NCBI RefSeq assembly: GCF_041146795.1
Contig: NC_135170.1
Location: 6,908,033 to 6,972,032 of the forward strand
Origin: Maylandia zebra
Taxonomy: Eukaryota; Chordata; Actinopteri; Cichliformes; Cichlidae
Direction of reading: 5' to 3'
Length of the DNA stretch: 64,000 nt
A program made the position numbers and the translations under genes. The notes beneath the pieces were generated by a model, which did not search any database, was not told the origin of the DNA, and saw only the letters and a list, made by a program, of their open reading frames with translations. Shown here in pieces: positions 30,166 to 46,590 of this stretch (the first letter of the stretch is position 1; each line of letters starts with the position of its first letter).

Positions 30166-31170
30166 TCTACAGCTAGATAGCTTTGCACTGTCTGCTTATT
30201 TGTCAGGCATTTTATGTCCATTGTGTCACTAACCTCTTGCATTAACACTTCCAAGTTCTTTTACTAAACCTGCAGGTACACAGGCTACATGACCACAGCT
30301 GAACGTTCACCTACACATACACAGTATTATCTGTACCTTTGTTAAGCGCCACTTTTTCACAACTGAAACTGTATGCAGACATACTGTCACAGTGAAGTGC
30401 GGGAAAATGCAATGTTTTTCTTTTCTTTGTACCTCAGACTGATTGACTTTGGAACATGGGCATGATGAAGGCATCTATGACAGAGGAAACATGCTATATG
30501 CAGATGGTAGTGTGGCTTCCATCTGCCAAGCAGTGAGGTGCCAGGGATGTCCAAGTACAGCAGACAGAACTGAAAATGGCCGAGCAGGAAAGCACATTTA
30601 TACACTAACTGAAAAAGGATGGTGTACACATGCATGCCAATTCACAGGTCACCTCCACTGTATATTCAAAACTCTATTAATGCCACACTCCTATAAAGAA
30701 GTCCACTAGGGGAAGATTTCATTCACGGTTAGGTGGTGACAGCTAGACACTGTAAAAACACATTTTGAAGTGTATTCCTCTTTATTAATTTTGTGTGGCT
30801 TCTATCCCATCCTCATGTCGGCTGTAAAATTCACCCCTCACGAGTTAGTTTGTTTTGATTTAAATTCTCCAGTCAGGTTCAAAGTTTAGACTTCTCCCTA
30901 CAGCTGTAGTCTTGACATTTTTGTTAACAACAACATCTTTGTTGGCCCTAGTGTATCTAATGTGAGGAACGGCAAGGGGTACCAGCTCTCAGTCATGTAC
31001 ATACTGAATATAAAAGAAAAATAAACTTCATATTACCAAAAAAGTTCTGAGCATGTACTTGACTCTTTATGAATATTAAAACACAACAATAAGAGCCTTT
31101 TCTGTAATAGTCTTAACATTTTGGACCGAAAGGTAAATGAAACAACCAAGACACATCTCAATAACAAGTT
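30166..31170. other. Intergenic, no gene recognised
   Basis: Two short overlapping frames at 30387-30709 on opposite strands show no family resemblance. No splice-linked exons were found. Confidence 0.45.
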
Positions 31171-31176
31171 TTTATT
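31171..31176 (-). promoter_or_regulatory. rpl23 polyadenylation signal
   Basis: TTTATT on plus is AATAAA on minus, 27 bases past the rpl23 stop codon. A short 3' UTR is usual for ribosomal protein genes. Confidence 0.8.
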
Positions 31177-31202
31177 GAAAACAAACAGGTGCAGGGTCCA
31201 GC

Positions 31203-35654
<4,452 letters not shown>

Positions 35655-35680
35655 TGCTGCAGCACGGAAAGAGGAAGGCG
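35655..35680 (-). promoter_or_regulatory. 5' TOP-like leader of rpl23
   Basis: The minus strand reads 'ttcctctttccgtgctgcagca' immediately before ATG. A pyrimidine run beginning at a C is the mTOR-regulated translational signal of ribosomal protein mRNAs. The exact cap site is inferred. Confidence 0.65.
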
Positions 35681-35921
35681 GAGAAAGGAATTGTGGGTAA
35701 TAAAGCTGAACAGAAGTTCCTCCGGGTCAGGGTGACGAGACGCGTTGCGTTCAAGAACAGTCGGGAAAATTCACCAAACACATTTGGTGTTTACGTTATT
35801 TTTTGCGTCTACGATAGAAAATCGAACTGGATCGCAAAGTGATGTTATACTTATTAGTCTCGCGTGTTTTAAAAACACTGTTTACCTTAGTTTCCCAGTG
35901 TTTCTTCTTTTGTAAGTCCAA

Positions 35922-35923
<2 letters not shown>

Positions 35924-35982
<59 letters not shown>
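35924..35982. repeat. (ATT)n microsatellite
   Basis: About 19 ATT units, 270 bases upstream of rpl23. Confidence 0.95.
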
Positions 35983-35983
<1 letters not shown>

Positions 35984-37735
35984 GAATCAAATTATTTACT
36001 TGTTTACCTAAACAATTTACCTGGCCGTTATATGTAGTTCCCGTTTAATTCGGTCTTGGGAAAGGGTTGAAAAATTGTTTTAACGGTTTCGGATAGAAAT
36101 GTAGTTGTACAATCATTTGTTTGGACTGCTAAGAGGTGACACTGTTGTACTTATTGTTGTGCTTTATGAATACATTTTTTGTTTGAAAAATCCTGTGGTT
36201 AAAATTAATTATCATTTTATATCATTCATCATTTGTTACTGAATCATAATGAATCAGAACAGATCACTGACACAACAACGTCCTCGTCTGTGCGTGTTCT
36301 CTGTTTAAAAACGTCAGTCTGTTACATTAAGACTTTAATTACATTTCATGAATATAATTAAGCAAAGAACTAAAGGATATTACATTGTAATCGACATGAT
36401 GGGACAACAGAAATTCATTTAAACTCAGATGCGCATCTTTCTAAAAAGAAAAAAAAAGAAAAAAATAGAATATCACAAATTGTTAAAACTGACGGTTTAT
36501 GAGGCTACATGTATATCTTTGCTTTTTTCTTTCTTCTGGCCTCTTGGGGGCAGCAGAAGCTTGTTGAGATAATATGAAGAATCATCAGTGGTCTGGATTG
36601 GACTGGTAATCCAGCCCAGGGTAGATGCAGTTGTAGGCCGTTGGGTCAATATGATTTTTCACCTAACTTCAAACCTAAACAAGAAAACCAGCATAGTCAG
36701 AGTGTTAAGAGCGGTTAAAGAAATACCTAGAAATAAGTTGTGATATTTTCAGTGATCTCCAGTAGAGATTGTAATTATCTGGCCTCTGCTGTTGTTCTTT
36801 GCGGATTTAGCCACCTGAATTCATCAAGAAATAACCAAATATTACACAAGCTATCATGGCTGATTTCCAGCACTTAGACAGTACAAAAGGAGTATAATGA
36901 TGGAAATCAGTGAGTGAATCTACTCAAAAAGTTCTTTAAGCAGGGCTATGTGACTATTTGTCTGTCCCCATCATCTAGCAGACTGTGGGCATTTAGTAGT
37001 GAGTGCTGGGCGTATCCCCCCCATCACTGGCTTAAATCAGTTTCTGTTAACCTGTTGTGGTTATACCCCAAGGATCAGAGACTTGGAGCCTTTGAATAGA
37101 GACTTCTGTACAGAGGTAATCTAATGTTTACGCCATTTTACAACACAGCTCACCATTATAAAGAGTTTCTAAGTGTTTTAAGGGTTTTTACTTTCAAATC
37201 CAAAAGCAACCTCTATAATAGTGATTACCAGGCTGCAAAGGTACTGCAGGTAAACTGCAGTAACAAGGGAAATTCAGTTTGAAATTATTAACATGTTAAG
37301 TTACATTTTTTTTTAGAAATGTATCTATTTACATAAAAAGTGAATTAAAACTTGTAATAAGAGGTTGTTAGTTAGTTATATTACTCTTTATTCTCGCCTA
37401 AATTTACAGCTCTTGCACTAAAGTAAGGTATTCAAGTTGCAGGTGTGTTGCACACTTGTCTTAACATTTTGCATATGAATGGGAAACATTAGCAATTTAT
37501 ATTAGCAATTTACAACTATAAGCCTGTGTTGTTTATGACAGTTTTAAAAAAATAACATTTCCAAGTAAATGCATCACTTTCTCTTGTTTTTTGATTAGAG
37601 TGCAGATTTAAGATGGCTTTCTGACTTTCCTTGACCTTGGGGATAGCTGCTCTTTAATATTCTATGTATACAATTTGGACCTGTGTGAACAATAGTCCCA
37701 TAATGCACGGTGTTGGTGACGTCTTGATCCCCAGT
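35983..37735. other. Intergenic, no gene recognised
   Basis: AT-rich. A phrase at 36590, 'ggtctggattggactgg', recalls the lectin WIGL motif but has no surrounding similarity. Nothing else is supported. Confidence 0.45.
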
Positions 37736-37737
37736 TC

Positions 37738-38612
37738 AGGGTTAGGGTTGCTGCCTCTCTCCCCTTCTGTTCATTCTGTACACAAATGAGTGTCGCAGCA
37801 ATTTCACGAACAGACATATCCTGAAGTTTGCTGACGACACAGTGATCGTCAGTCTTCCAGTGGGGGACGAGTCAGGCCATGGACAGGTTGTAGATGATTT
37901 TGTGAATTGGTGTGATGAGTCCTTCCTTTCACTTAATGTGTCAAAAACTAAAGACATGATTGTTGATTTTAGGAAGTCCTCTTATAGCTCATCACCTACT
38001 ATCATTAAAACTGCCGATATTGGGATAGTTGAGAGATATAAATATCTAGGTGTGGTACTCGACCATAAACTGTGTTTTGAATCTCATGTTGATGCCACTA
38101 CTAAAAAGTTCAACAAAGACTGTTCTTTTTAAGGAAAATGAGATCTTTTAATGTCTCATCTGAGATGTTGTCTTTGTTTTATAGAAGTTTTATCAAATCT
38201 GTGATGTCTTTTTGTATCGCTGCCTGGTTTGGTAACCTGACGGTGAAGAATAAGAATCGGTTGGGACTTCTGGTAAAAACTGCTAGCAAAATTTCAGGGC
38301 GCTGGCAAGATGGACTTTTTGCCATTTACAATAGAAATGTGCTTAGAAAGGCTCATTCTATTATTAATTGTTTGAACCATCCACTTCACAGTGAGTTTGA
38401 GTTGTTGCCTTACAGCCGCCGTTTTAGAGTACCTGTGAGGAAGACTAAAAGACTCTTTTATCCCCACTGCATCTTGTCTCCTCAATGGCAAATAACTGTC
38501 CTTGGACTTTCTATCACTATTATTGTCATTATTATTTTATAGTATTGTTCTGTTTATTTATATCCTGCTGCTAAACTAATTTCCCCTTGTGGGACAATAA
38601 AGAAATTGAATT
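37738..38612 (+). mobile_element. L2-type LINE 3' half, reverse transcriptase and tail
   Basis: Plus-strand frames 37842-38132 and 38138-38542 make up the C-terminal half of an L2-like polyprotein. A YTNECRSN-like block and KFADDTVIV (catalytic pair intact, 37818-37857) precede NVSKTKDMIVDFRKS, YKYLGVVLDHKL and the thumb region with FYRSFIKSVMSF. A frame change occurs at about 38130. The 3' tail 'gggacaataaagaaattgaattgaatt' is the expected LINE end. The 5' half is missing, as usual for 5'-truncated insertions. Confidence 0.8.
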
Positions 38613-38769
38613 GAATTGGTTTGTGCTCCAGTGGGTGTTGAGAGTTAAGCCTTTTAGTACTGATCCATATGCACTGGTTTATGGTACAAATCAGTTTTTA
38701 AATGCCCTTCATTACTGATGGAAATTCGCAGTCTAAAAAGGCTATCCTGTCATTCTTTGCCCTAGTTCC

Positions 38770-38902
38770 TAATTCTGGTTTTCCAGAGACCACCTACATG
38801 ATTCCGTGTCAGCATGGAGTCCAATCCAGAAATAGTTGAGAGTCTTTGTGAACTTTCTTATTCTGAGCATGTCTTGGTCCATCTCTATTGTTGCCAGGTC
38901 TG
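38770..38902 (-). pseudogene. Relic of a C-type lectin CTLD1 exon
   Basis: On the minus strand, DLATIEMDQDMLRIRKFTK and FWIGLHADTE...RWSLENQN align residue by residue with CTLD1 of the two lectin genes (for example DLAMVNKLTKG and WIGLQPDTEAWRWSLEYQN). Nucleotide similarity to 62708-62830 is obvious ('ttccagagaccacct', 'tggagtccaatcca'). A stop follows directly and the rest of the domain cannot be traced. No other exons are nearby. Confidence 0.7.
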
Positions 38903-39230
38903 TATATATGGTCTGGCACTGTCCCTGCTCTTGATTTGGAATGTATGTCCTTTTATATCAGCATGAAGGTTTTGTCCTAGTGAAGAACAGCATGACCTTT
39001 TGGTGGAGGTCAGCCATATTTGTTTACAAAAATAAGAAAATATTTGAATAATTACATCCTTCTAACAATTTTATAGAGATACAGGGAAAATTATATGTAC
39101 AGATGACAACACTGTACCTAAAACATAAAAGATAAAGTTAATTTTTTTGTGTTTTTTCCCCACTGTACATGTAAAACTACAGTACTATTGACTGCTTATT
39201 TGAATATAACTACATGTTCAGATGGGGTTT

Positions 39231-39276
<46 letters not shown>
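39231..39276. repeat. (ATC)n microsatellite
   Basis: About 15 ATC units followed by AAT units. Confidence 0.95.
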
Positions 39277-39277
<1 letters not shown>

Positions 39278-40227
39278 AATAATAATAATTTGTGTAGCAC
39301 CTATTAGGAAACCCAAGGGTGAAGTTTGAGGACTGTTTGGTAATTGTTAAAGTTGTCAGGGCCCAGACTCCTGACTCCAGGGAAGACTTGGTGATATCAA
39401 CTGTAGGGGGACACTGAGCGGGTAAACATGCTTTGACCAATGCTGTCTGCATTGGGAAGAGTGCACGTAGAGTCTTTGGCTTTGGTTATTCATTTGAGAA
39501 TAAGAGAGACCTGAGAATGTTATGTTAGTTAAGGCACACAACGGTAATTAAAAAAATGGCATAAAAGCTAACAGAGCAACGAGAGCACAAGTGTTTTTGG
39601 AAAGATAATAACATGACAGAACACCTGTGGGAGTGTGAAGCTAACAGTAAAAAGTAAGTTTTTGAATTTGATGTTAGAAAAAAAAGTTGGGGTAGGGCAA
39701 TGTCTGTCACTGACTAGCAAAGGCAATATAAAAATGGTTTTACAGTAAGTTGGCTTTATTTAAAAAACTACAGTAGCTTTCTCTAAACAATGCATTGTGG
39801 CAGATTCTTTGACCATTAAATCAAATACACAGCCTATGTGGCCTAAAATGCAACTTTACAGATGCATTGTGGATTTTCTAATGTTGGGAGAGGTTCCAGC
39901 TGTGAGTGATGGGATTTTCAATGTGGGAAACCTTAATTGATTCAAATGTTATTTCAGTATTTGTCAGTATGTGTGTACGACAGGAACAGCTAAGATTTGT
40001 TCATGGCAGCTTAAATAGATAAACTGTGATCATTTTCATTTAAATTGAAGTTTGAAGTTAATTGGAATTAAATAAGTTGCTTGTTTGTGTTTCAGATGCT
40101 GTATGTGTATTAAAGTAAGTATACCAATAAGCTGGTCCTAGCTGGATGCTAAAATCCTACATGAAGCTGAAAACAGCCCACATATCTTAAGTTCACTTGA
40201 TAGCTAGCTAGAGCTAGAGCTATAGAC
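39277..40227. other. Intergenic, no gene recognised
   Basis: No protein-like frame or defined repeat seen. Confidence 0.4.
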
Positions 40228-40230
40228 AGG

Positions 40231-40560
40231 GTCATGGTCTTGGGTTTAGGACCCAGTGTTCTGAGTTTTAAGTCCTTTTATAGCACTTACTGTTTTTCAT
40301 TATATTGAGCTTTATTGAGTCTGTTCTTGGTTTCAGTTTATATTGTATATCATTAGTTTCTATGCAATCCTAAGTCTCCTCCTGTGAATTTATCCCCTCA
40401 GTTTGCTTCTGTTCTTTGTCACATCTTCCCTCTCGCTGTCCTTTGTGTATCCAGGGTACTACGTTCCCTGTTGCTTCCCAGCCTGGGTTCAATTTTATTT
40501 TGCTTCCTGACTCCTGTAATTCAGCAATAAAGCTGTGATTTGAGTTGAATTCTGCTTCCG
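40231..40560 (+). repeat. Degenerate LTR fragment of the solo-LTR family, plus orientation
   Basis: 'gtcatggtcttgggtttaggacccagtgttctgagttttaagtcc' followed by T-rich sequence and 'attcagcaataaagctgtgatttgagtt' follows the same plan as the LTRs at 16665 and 48558, read in the opposite orientation. Ends and target duplication are not preserved. Confidence 0.5.
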
Positions 40561-41061
40561 AATTATATCCACTGATAATCAAATTCAACCAATGTTTTTG
40601 AGTATTTTCTAAAATTAAAGGGACTTTTATTTTATGTGTTAATAAATAACACAACAGAAAGACACCTGAAGGGTAATTTCATGACACAAATCAGTGGTGA
40701 GGATTTAAAGCACGTTTATTCTGTATGTAAAATGTATAAAGCAAAAAAGCAAACTGTTCTGTATTGTAGCATCGTGACATTGCTTATAAAGTGTCTGCTT
40801 ATGTATATTTGCTCACTAAAGTTTTTTCCCTCTGATAAACATAGGCGAATTTTCAACATATTGTTGGATGTGAACATGTGAATCTAGGTTTAGTCTGACA
40901 ACACTGAGGTCACAAAACTGGCAAATCAGTTTAGATCTCTATGCAGATTATAGATGTTTGACCATTTTTAATCCGGTTTTCAATATCAGCACTCCACTGA
41001 AACTGCTTTTTAAAATATTCGCATTGATTTTCTATTGATATCTGATGCAGAAATGTTTTCA

Positions 41062-41133
41062 TTACTCATATTCTTTGACCTCAGTTGTCCCTTTGATACT
41101 GTTGACCATAATATCTTTCTTAATAGGCTTGAG
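41062..41133 (+). mobile_element. Small LINE reverse transcriptase fragment
   Basis: It encodes FDLSCPFDTVDHNIFLNRLE, the 'DLSAAFDTVDH' palm block of L2-like reverse transcriptases. Only about 24 codons remain. Confidence 0.6.
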
Positions 41134-41720
41134 GTTTGATTTGAATTGAATTCATATACCTTTATTAGTCCCACAAGGGGAAATTTCATAAGGCTGCCGA
41201 CCTATTGCACGCAATGGCGGCGCCATCTTACCCTCCGACCATACATACATTACACAAAACATCACATGGGGAAGACAGGTCAGAGAAGTATAACAATGGA
41301 AAATGCACCACATGAGGAAAGATAAGGAGAAAAAAATAACTCCCCCCAGACTGAGCTCCAACAGGGAGATCAGTTTGAGAACAGAAAAAAACACCTCTGC
41401 ACATAGCACATGAAAAAACTCTTAATGCACCAAAGAAACACATGACAAGCAACAGGGGTGGGTAAAGGGGGAATTAGACAGTACATCCGGGCCTGCAGCC
41501 TGTGCGCTGGTCTCCTTGATCCACCGTCAGCATCGGAAGGGAATAAGCGTCGAAGGCGTTTGGAACGGGAGGGGGGATGAGTGTGTGCATATCAGTGTAT
41601 ATGTATGTGTGTGAATGTCCAGAGTTCAGCTGAGACAGTGTCCCTCGCCCTGCTAGGCTAAGTAAACAGTCTTCCAGCCAACCCAGGTGGTTTAGGCAGG
41701 TATCTCTGGCCCATCACTAG
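41134..41720 (-). mobile_element. LINE 3' UTR, minus orientation
   Basis: It starts 'tttgatttgaattgaattc' and 'tttattagtcccacaagggg', the reverse complement of an L2/Rex1-type tail, and continues with its non-coding 3' region. It directly abuts the plus-strand RT fragment at 41062. Confidence 0.55.
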
Positions 41721-43619
41721 ACTGGTTTTCCTCATGTTCCGATCTGTTACAATGAGCAAGTTCTCTTTTTACACTGCTTCTGAATGAGGGGGTTCCACGG
41801 ATTGTTTGTGCATTTGTGTCATCAGGTCACTGAAGTGTGGTGTTGCTGGGATTGCAGGAAGCCTTCTAAGAACTTTGGAATGTCCTTCAAGAAAACTGGA
41901 GATGCCTAAAAGAAATTACAGAAAAACCTGGAAAAGAGAGTTCTGACTGTGTTAAAGAGAAAAAAAAAAATCTATTTTTATATGCTGTATTTACATTTAT
42001 GTTTGCATATGTCAATAAACCACTTCATGAACATGCAAACTCCAGGACCTTCTTGCTGTGAAACGACAGTGCTAACCACTGTACTGTTCCATAATTAATT
42101 CTTATAGGAATTATGTAATAATATCTCTATATAATTATATAAAGTCAAGCCAAAGCATCCAATTAATGTATTACAACAGTTATATTCAGTAAAGTGTAAT
42201 AGCATATGTTATGGTTCAAAAATATTGGAGATGGACACCAGAGGAAAAACCCACAATAACAACACTGGTCCGGTCGGGTTGAGTCAAACGATGATTTAAT
42301 GATCACACACGTGGGAGATGGACACTGTATGCAGACAGTCTCAGATCTCCTCTCAAAAAACACATCTCCATAGTTTTATGAAATCAGGGTATTAGAACGC
42401 CCCCTCATGCGTAGTGACAGGTGTAATACAATCAATGTTGACAATTTTATTTAACACAAAGAATAACATTGTCTCCTTCCCGAGGGCAGACGCTAACTGC
42501 CCCCCTTCTCCTGGAACCGTCTGTACCCTGCTGAGACACAACATGGCAGCTACAAGGACTCTTTCATTTATTAAGACCATCAGTGTGTATTGCTCTAAAT
42601 CAAGTATATAATATTAAATGAATATTGCTGGATCAGCTACTTCTACTTAAAACATATTAAAACATGACTAAGCACAAAATCACCAAGAATGACATCTTAT
42701 AAGTGCTGTGTAAGCGCGTGCGGCCTTCCAAGCTCAAAGCCTTTGCCCTCCATAGATCAGCCAGACTCGCGCTGGCTGTAGCTTTTAACCTTTAATTACC
42801 TTGAGCACAACTCTAAAATGAGCAACAAACTGCAATGTGTATGGAATGATCATGGTTACATCTGCAATGGAAAATCATGTTATTATTCTGGTACCTGTAA
42901 GAAAGATCAAATTAAAGTTATCACCATCACTGTAATGCAAAGAATAATGTAAGATCAAAAACTTCAATTTATGCTTAATGCAAAGCTGGTTATATACTTC
43001 TAATGAACTAATAATGGCATATTAAAATATTAAATGATAATGAGAAAAACATCCCCTCCTTATTCTACACATACATGACCTACCTACAAGTTATTTATAG
43101 GTGGCTTTCAAAAGCCTTTAAAACATAATCTTACATTAGTACAGCAATTTAAAAACAAATACAGAATAAAATAAAATAAATGAAACAAATAAAACTGCAA
43201 AACCACAGAACAAAACTATCAAAACTGATCAACAAAGTTGTGTATATCAGATTATAACTTCATGATGAAAGAAGACATCAAGTTACATGTTCTTATTGTT
43301 TAATTAACAAGTATTATCATACAAGAAATAAAAAAATCTGCAAGTCAATACCTACATTTTAAAATATTCAGTTAACAGTGACTCAAAACAAATGTGAATA
43401 ACTGAATAAAATTAATACAGCTGAGAAACATTTTACAGATACATATTATTATTTCTTATGTATGAGGTATTTTGAGTTGTAGTTTCATTTTTGTACAATT
43501 GCACAATTGCTGTTTTAGTACAAGTACCCTGTGTATTTAATGGTGCCTAGCCTATATGATCCACTTTAAATGCTCTACTCTAAAACCTAGGATTTGGATT
43601 TAGAATATTTGACTGTTAA
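41721..43619. other. Intergenic, no gene; possible LTR-like repeat at 42180-42600
   Basis: 42180-42600 has a GC step and 'gatgatttaatgatcacaca' context that looks repeat-derived, but I cannot assign a family. The remainder is AT-rich. Confidence 0.4.
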
Positions 43620-43978
43620 ATGCAGACCCGTCTACATAACTCGTGATTTTACTGTCGTCCTGGTAACAGCTGTATGTACCACCAGATGCTAATGCTAACT
43701 CGGCCATGGATGAGTTGCACAAGGCAAAAAGTAGTCAGCAAAACTCCTGTCGCGATACAGTGGATGTCATAGCTGGGGACTTTATCCATGCTGACTTAAG
43801 TTCAATACACCCCAGAATTGAACTGCATATTAAAGGGGGAAAACACACTGGACAAAGCCTACAGCAACATCCAAAAAGCTACAGAACAACCCCACTACCA
43901 CACCTAGGTTTGTCAAACCACATATCCATGCTATGGAGACCTGCATACTCCCGCCAGGAGAGCACGGTCAGCCACATA

Positions 43979-45022
43979 TAGGGATGGGTATCGTTTAGGT
44001 TTTATCCGATACCAGTACCAAACCGGTACTTTTGAAACGGTGCCGGTGCTTAAACGGTGCTCGCACCGGTGCTCGAACCGGTGCTTAAAGAATGGAGAAC
44101 ACACACTTTGTCCAAAAACCTCTTATGTTTGGCTGGTTTTTTTGTAAAAAGGTAACAATGTTAGCCTTTTCTGCAGCTATAGGGCATATATGGTATCACT
44201 CTTGGCTGGAAGCAGTGCTTAATCAATGGAAAAAACACCAATTTTGTCCAAAAACCTCTCGTTTAGCTCTTTCCCACTTTTTCTTTGGTCATTTTAGCCT
44301 TTTTGGCCAGGGTGAAGGGAGTATCTGCCATCAAACAAGAAGACAGCCGCATGTAACTACGACGGTGTTTGCTAGTTCACCTTACGTGCATTAATGTAAT
44401 AACGTGGTTAGCCTACTCAACGTAAATTACACACGAACAACATTAAGCTACTCACGCAGAGAAGAACGGCTGCTGCTGCCATCATCATCCGTCATCATTT
44501 CTGCTACAGTGACAGGGCTGGGGGCCAGGACTCTCGTCTTTGGGTTCTTGGGGGATGTTGCTAACTCCGGGTCCAATAACAGGCACCACACGTGCAGAAG
44601 ATGTGCTCGGTGTGAGGTCTCACAGCAAGATATCAAATACGGTGCATTTCTTGGCTTTTAACAAAATGCTATACGTCGCCAGGTGTTTCATCAGATTCGA
44701 GGTGTTGCCTCCTTTGCACAGTATCACCTTAAAGCACTTGTTGCAGGCTGCTGAGTTTGCATCTTTTGCTGTGGAGTACAGCCAGACTTTTGACCGCTTC
44801 GCCTTGGGCATTTTTAATCTGTAGCTCTGCTCTAAAAGAATGTACGTACCTGGGCTTGCCTACTATCCTTGCAAAGGTAAAATGATTGGCTAGAATCCAA
44901 AGTGTATGACATCTCAGGAAAAAAAAGCACCGAAATAAACCTGCGCTGCTTTTTGGTCTGGTTACTACCGTTTATGTCAGAACCGGTGCCATAATGGCAC
45001 CGGATACTGGTACCCATCCCTA
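43979..45022. mobile_element. hAT transposon with perfect 8-bp TSD inside the LINE
   Basis: The ends TAGGGATGGGTATCG and, in reverse, TAGGGATGGGTACC are inverted repeats. The 8-mer gccacata flanks it exactly (43971-43978 and 45023-45030). The body has several 'accggtgct' subterminal repeats and an inverted BED-finger remnant at 44620-44811. At 1044 bp it is a deletion derivative. Confidence 0.92.
44620..44811 (-). pseudogene. BED-type zinc finger remnant of a hAT transposase
   Basis: The 63-codon frame starts MPKAKRSKVWLYSTAKDANS and carries C..C in AACNKC, then GGNTSNLMKHL, the BED finger pattern (CxxC...H...H). The final zinc ligand is missing (HLATYS instead of a second His). No catalytic domain follows, so only the DNA-binding N-terminus remains. 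Confidence 0.7.
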
Positions 45023-45317
45023 GCCACATAGACTGTGAAAACCTGGCCGGAAGGTGAATCACAACTGTTTTGAAAACACAGACTGGAGTGTGTTTGAACA
45101 CCAGGGCCCTATTTCAGGAAGCCGGTTTAGAAAACTCAGAGTTAAAAATGATACACGGGGTTGAGTAACCCCGAAGTGTCCAACTCAGAATATTCGGTTT
45201 CAGAAAGGCTGATAACAATTAGTTCAATCAACGCGGAGTTGCTTTAACCCCAAGTTAAGCGCGCGCACGAGGATACATAAAGCCCTGATTAGTGGAGCAC
45301 AGATTAAGCGAGTCACC

Positions 45318-46501
45318 ATGGAGACGGAGGGAAAGAAGGCGCGGTCAATGTATCTTACAGCGCTTGAGGCCCAAATTCTGATGTCAGCATATGCAGATAA
45401 CATGCAAATTTTGCGGGAAAAAAGTAACACAGCCTCAGCTGCAAAAGAAAGGGAGCATGCATGGCAAAACATAGCCGACAGAGTCAATGCGTGAGTGTTA
45501 ATTTAAACATTGATCTAGGGATTTCCCACCCATTTAACACGTTATTTTATTATATTTTATTTTATTTTTTATTTCATACATTTTATTTTGTGACATGATG
45601 TGAGCGCAGGTGCAACCCAACAGGCCCCAAACGTTCCTGGCAGCAAGTAAAAATGAAATATAAAAATATAGTCCAAACAGGTGAGGTGTAATTGTATTAT
45701 GAGCCATAGTGCTTGGTCTGTTTGTCCGATGTAAATCAATTGCAGTTAGAGGCTACATTAATTTCCCCTCTGTAAGCACTTATTGAAATTATCTGAGCAC
45801 ATTACAAGTACATATTTGCTTACTCTGTATGCTCAAATGTGGCCCGTTATAGCCAACAGAAAAAAAGCGGAGGCCCGAAAAACAGGTGGGGGTCCTCCAC
45901 CACCACCACTCACAGAGGCTGAGCAGTTGGCCCTCAGCCAAAACAGTGGGCGCCCTGTGGCCGAAGGCATCTCTGCGGGGACATCCTCTGAGTCAATAAC
46001 CCCGCAAGACACAAGTGCCTACATAGGGGGTAAATTCAAAATAATACATGATGTGCATACATCCTTTCTTCACAGTCACCTTCGCAGTGCTACTCATTCA
46101 TTTGATAAACTCTTTACCATAATGGATTATTTTGTAGTGAAGTTATTTTCCTACTGATTTTGCCTTCCCTCAGTCTTGGTTGTCTTTGAGAGCATAATGA
46201 CAAAGAAGTGTAAGGTGATTGGTATGTTTGTTAATTGCCATTTGGTCCCTTGTAAGTTATAAGTGACCTGTATAAACCTCATATTCTATCAGTTGATGGT
46301 GGTGGTGTACTGCATCTGGTGCAGCCTCCTGTTGAGCCAGACCAACATGCAGTTGTGAGTAATACTCCACAGATTATATGAGTTTACAGTAGAACAGCAA
46401 TGTTGTTTATTTCTTTACTACAGGAAAATAATGAAGAAACATTGACAGCTGTTACAGAGGAGGAAGCAACAGAGACACTTTATGAGGTTTACATCTTTTA
46501 A
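45318..46501 (+). CDS. Harbinger Myb/SANT-like DNA-binding protein
   Basis: Exons 45318-45490, 45610-45680, 45853-46029, 46293-46354 and 46424-46501 join in frame to 186 residues with GT-AG introns. The N-terminal half is a Myb/SANT-like trihelix: LTALEAQILMSAY, AWQNIADRVNA, then KRSWQQVKMKYKNI. A Pro-rich linker (GGGPPPPPLTEAEQL) and an acidic Glu/Thr-rich tail follow. In active Harbingers this partner binds subterminal DNA and brings the nuclease into the nucleus. All exons lack stops, so the gene could be functional. The exon structure is hand-derived. Confidence 0.75.
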
Positions 46502-46590
46502 TACTTTGTGTACAGGAAACACAGGCGACCAATAAAGCCAGTTGAACAAAAAATCTGTTTATTCCTCTTTCAACATGTTGAGGTGATGGG

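Noticed and set aside
36581-36640. Possible lectin relic at 'ggtctggattggactgg'
   Set aside because: Similarity stops after the WIGL-like nucleotides. Neighbouring residues do not fit a CTLD.
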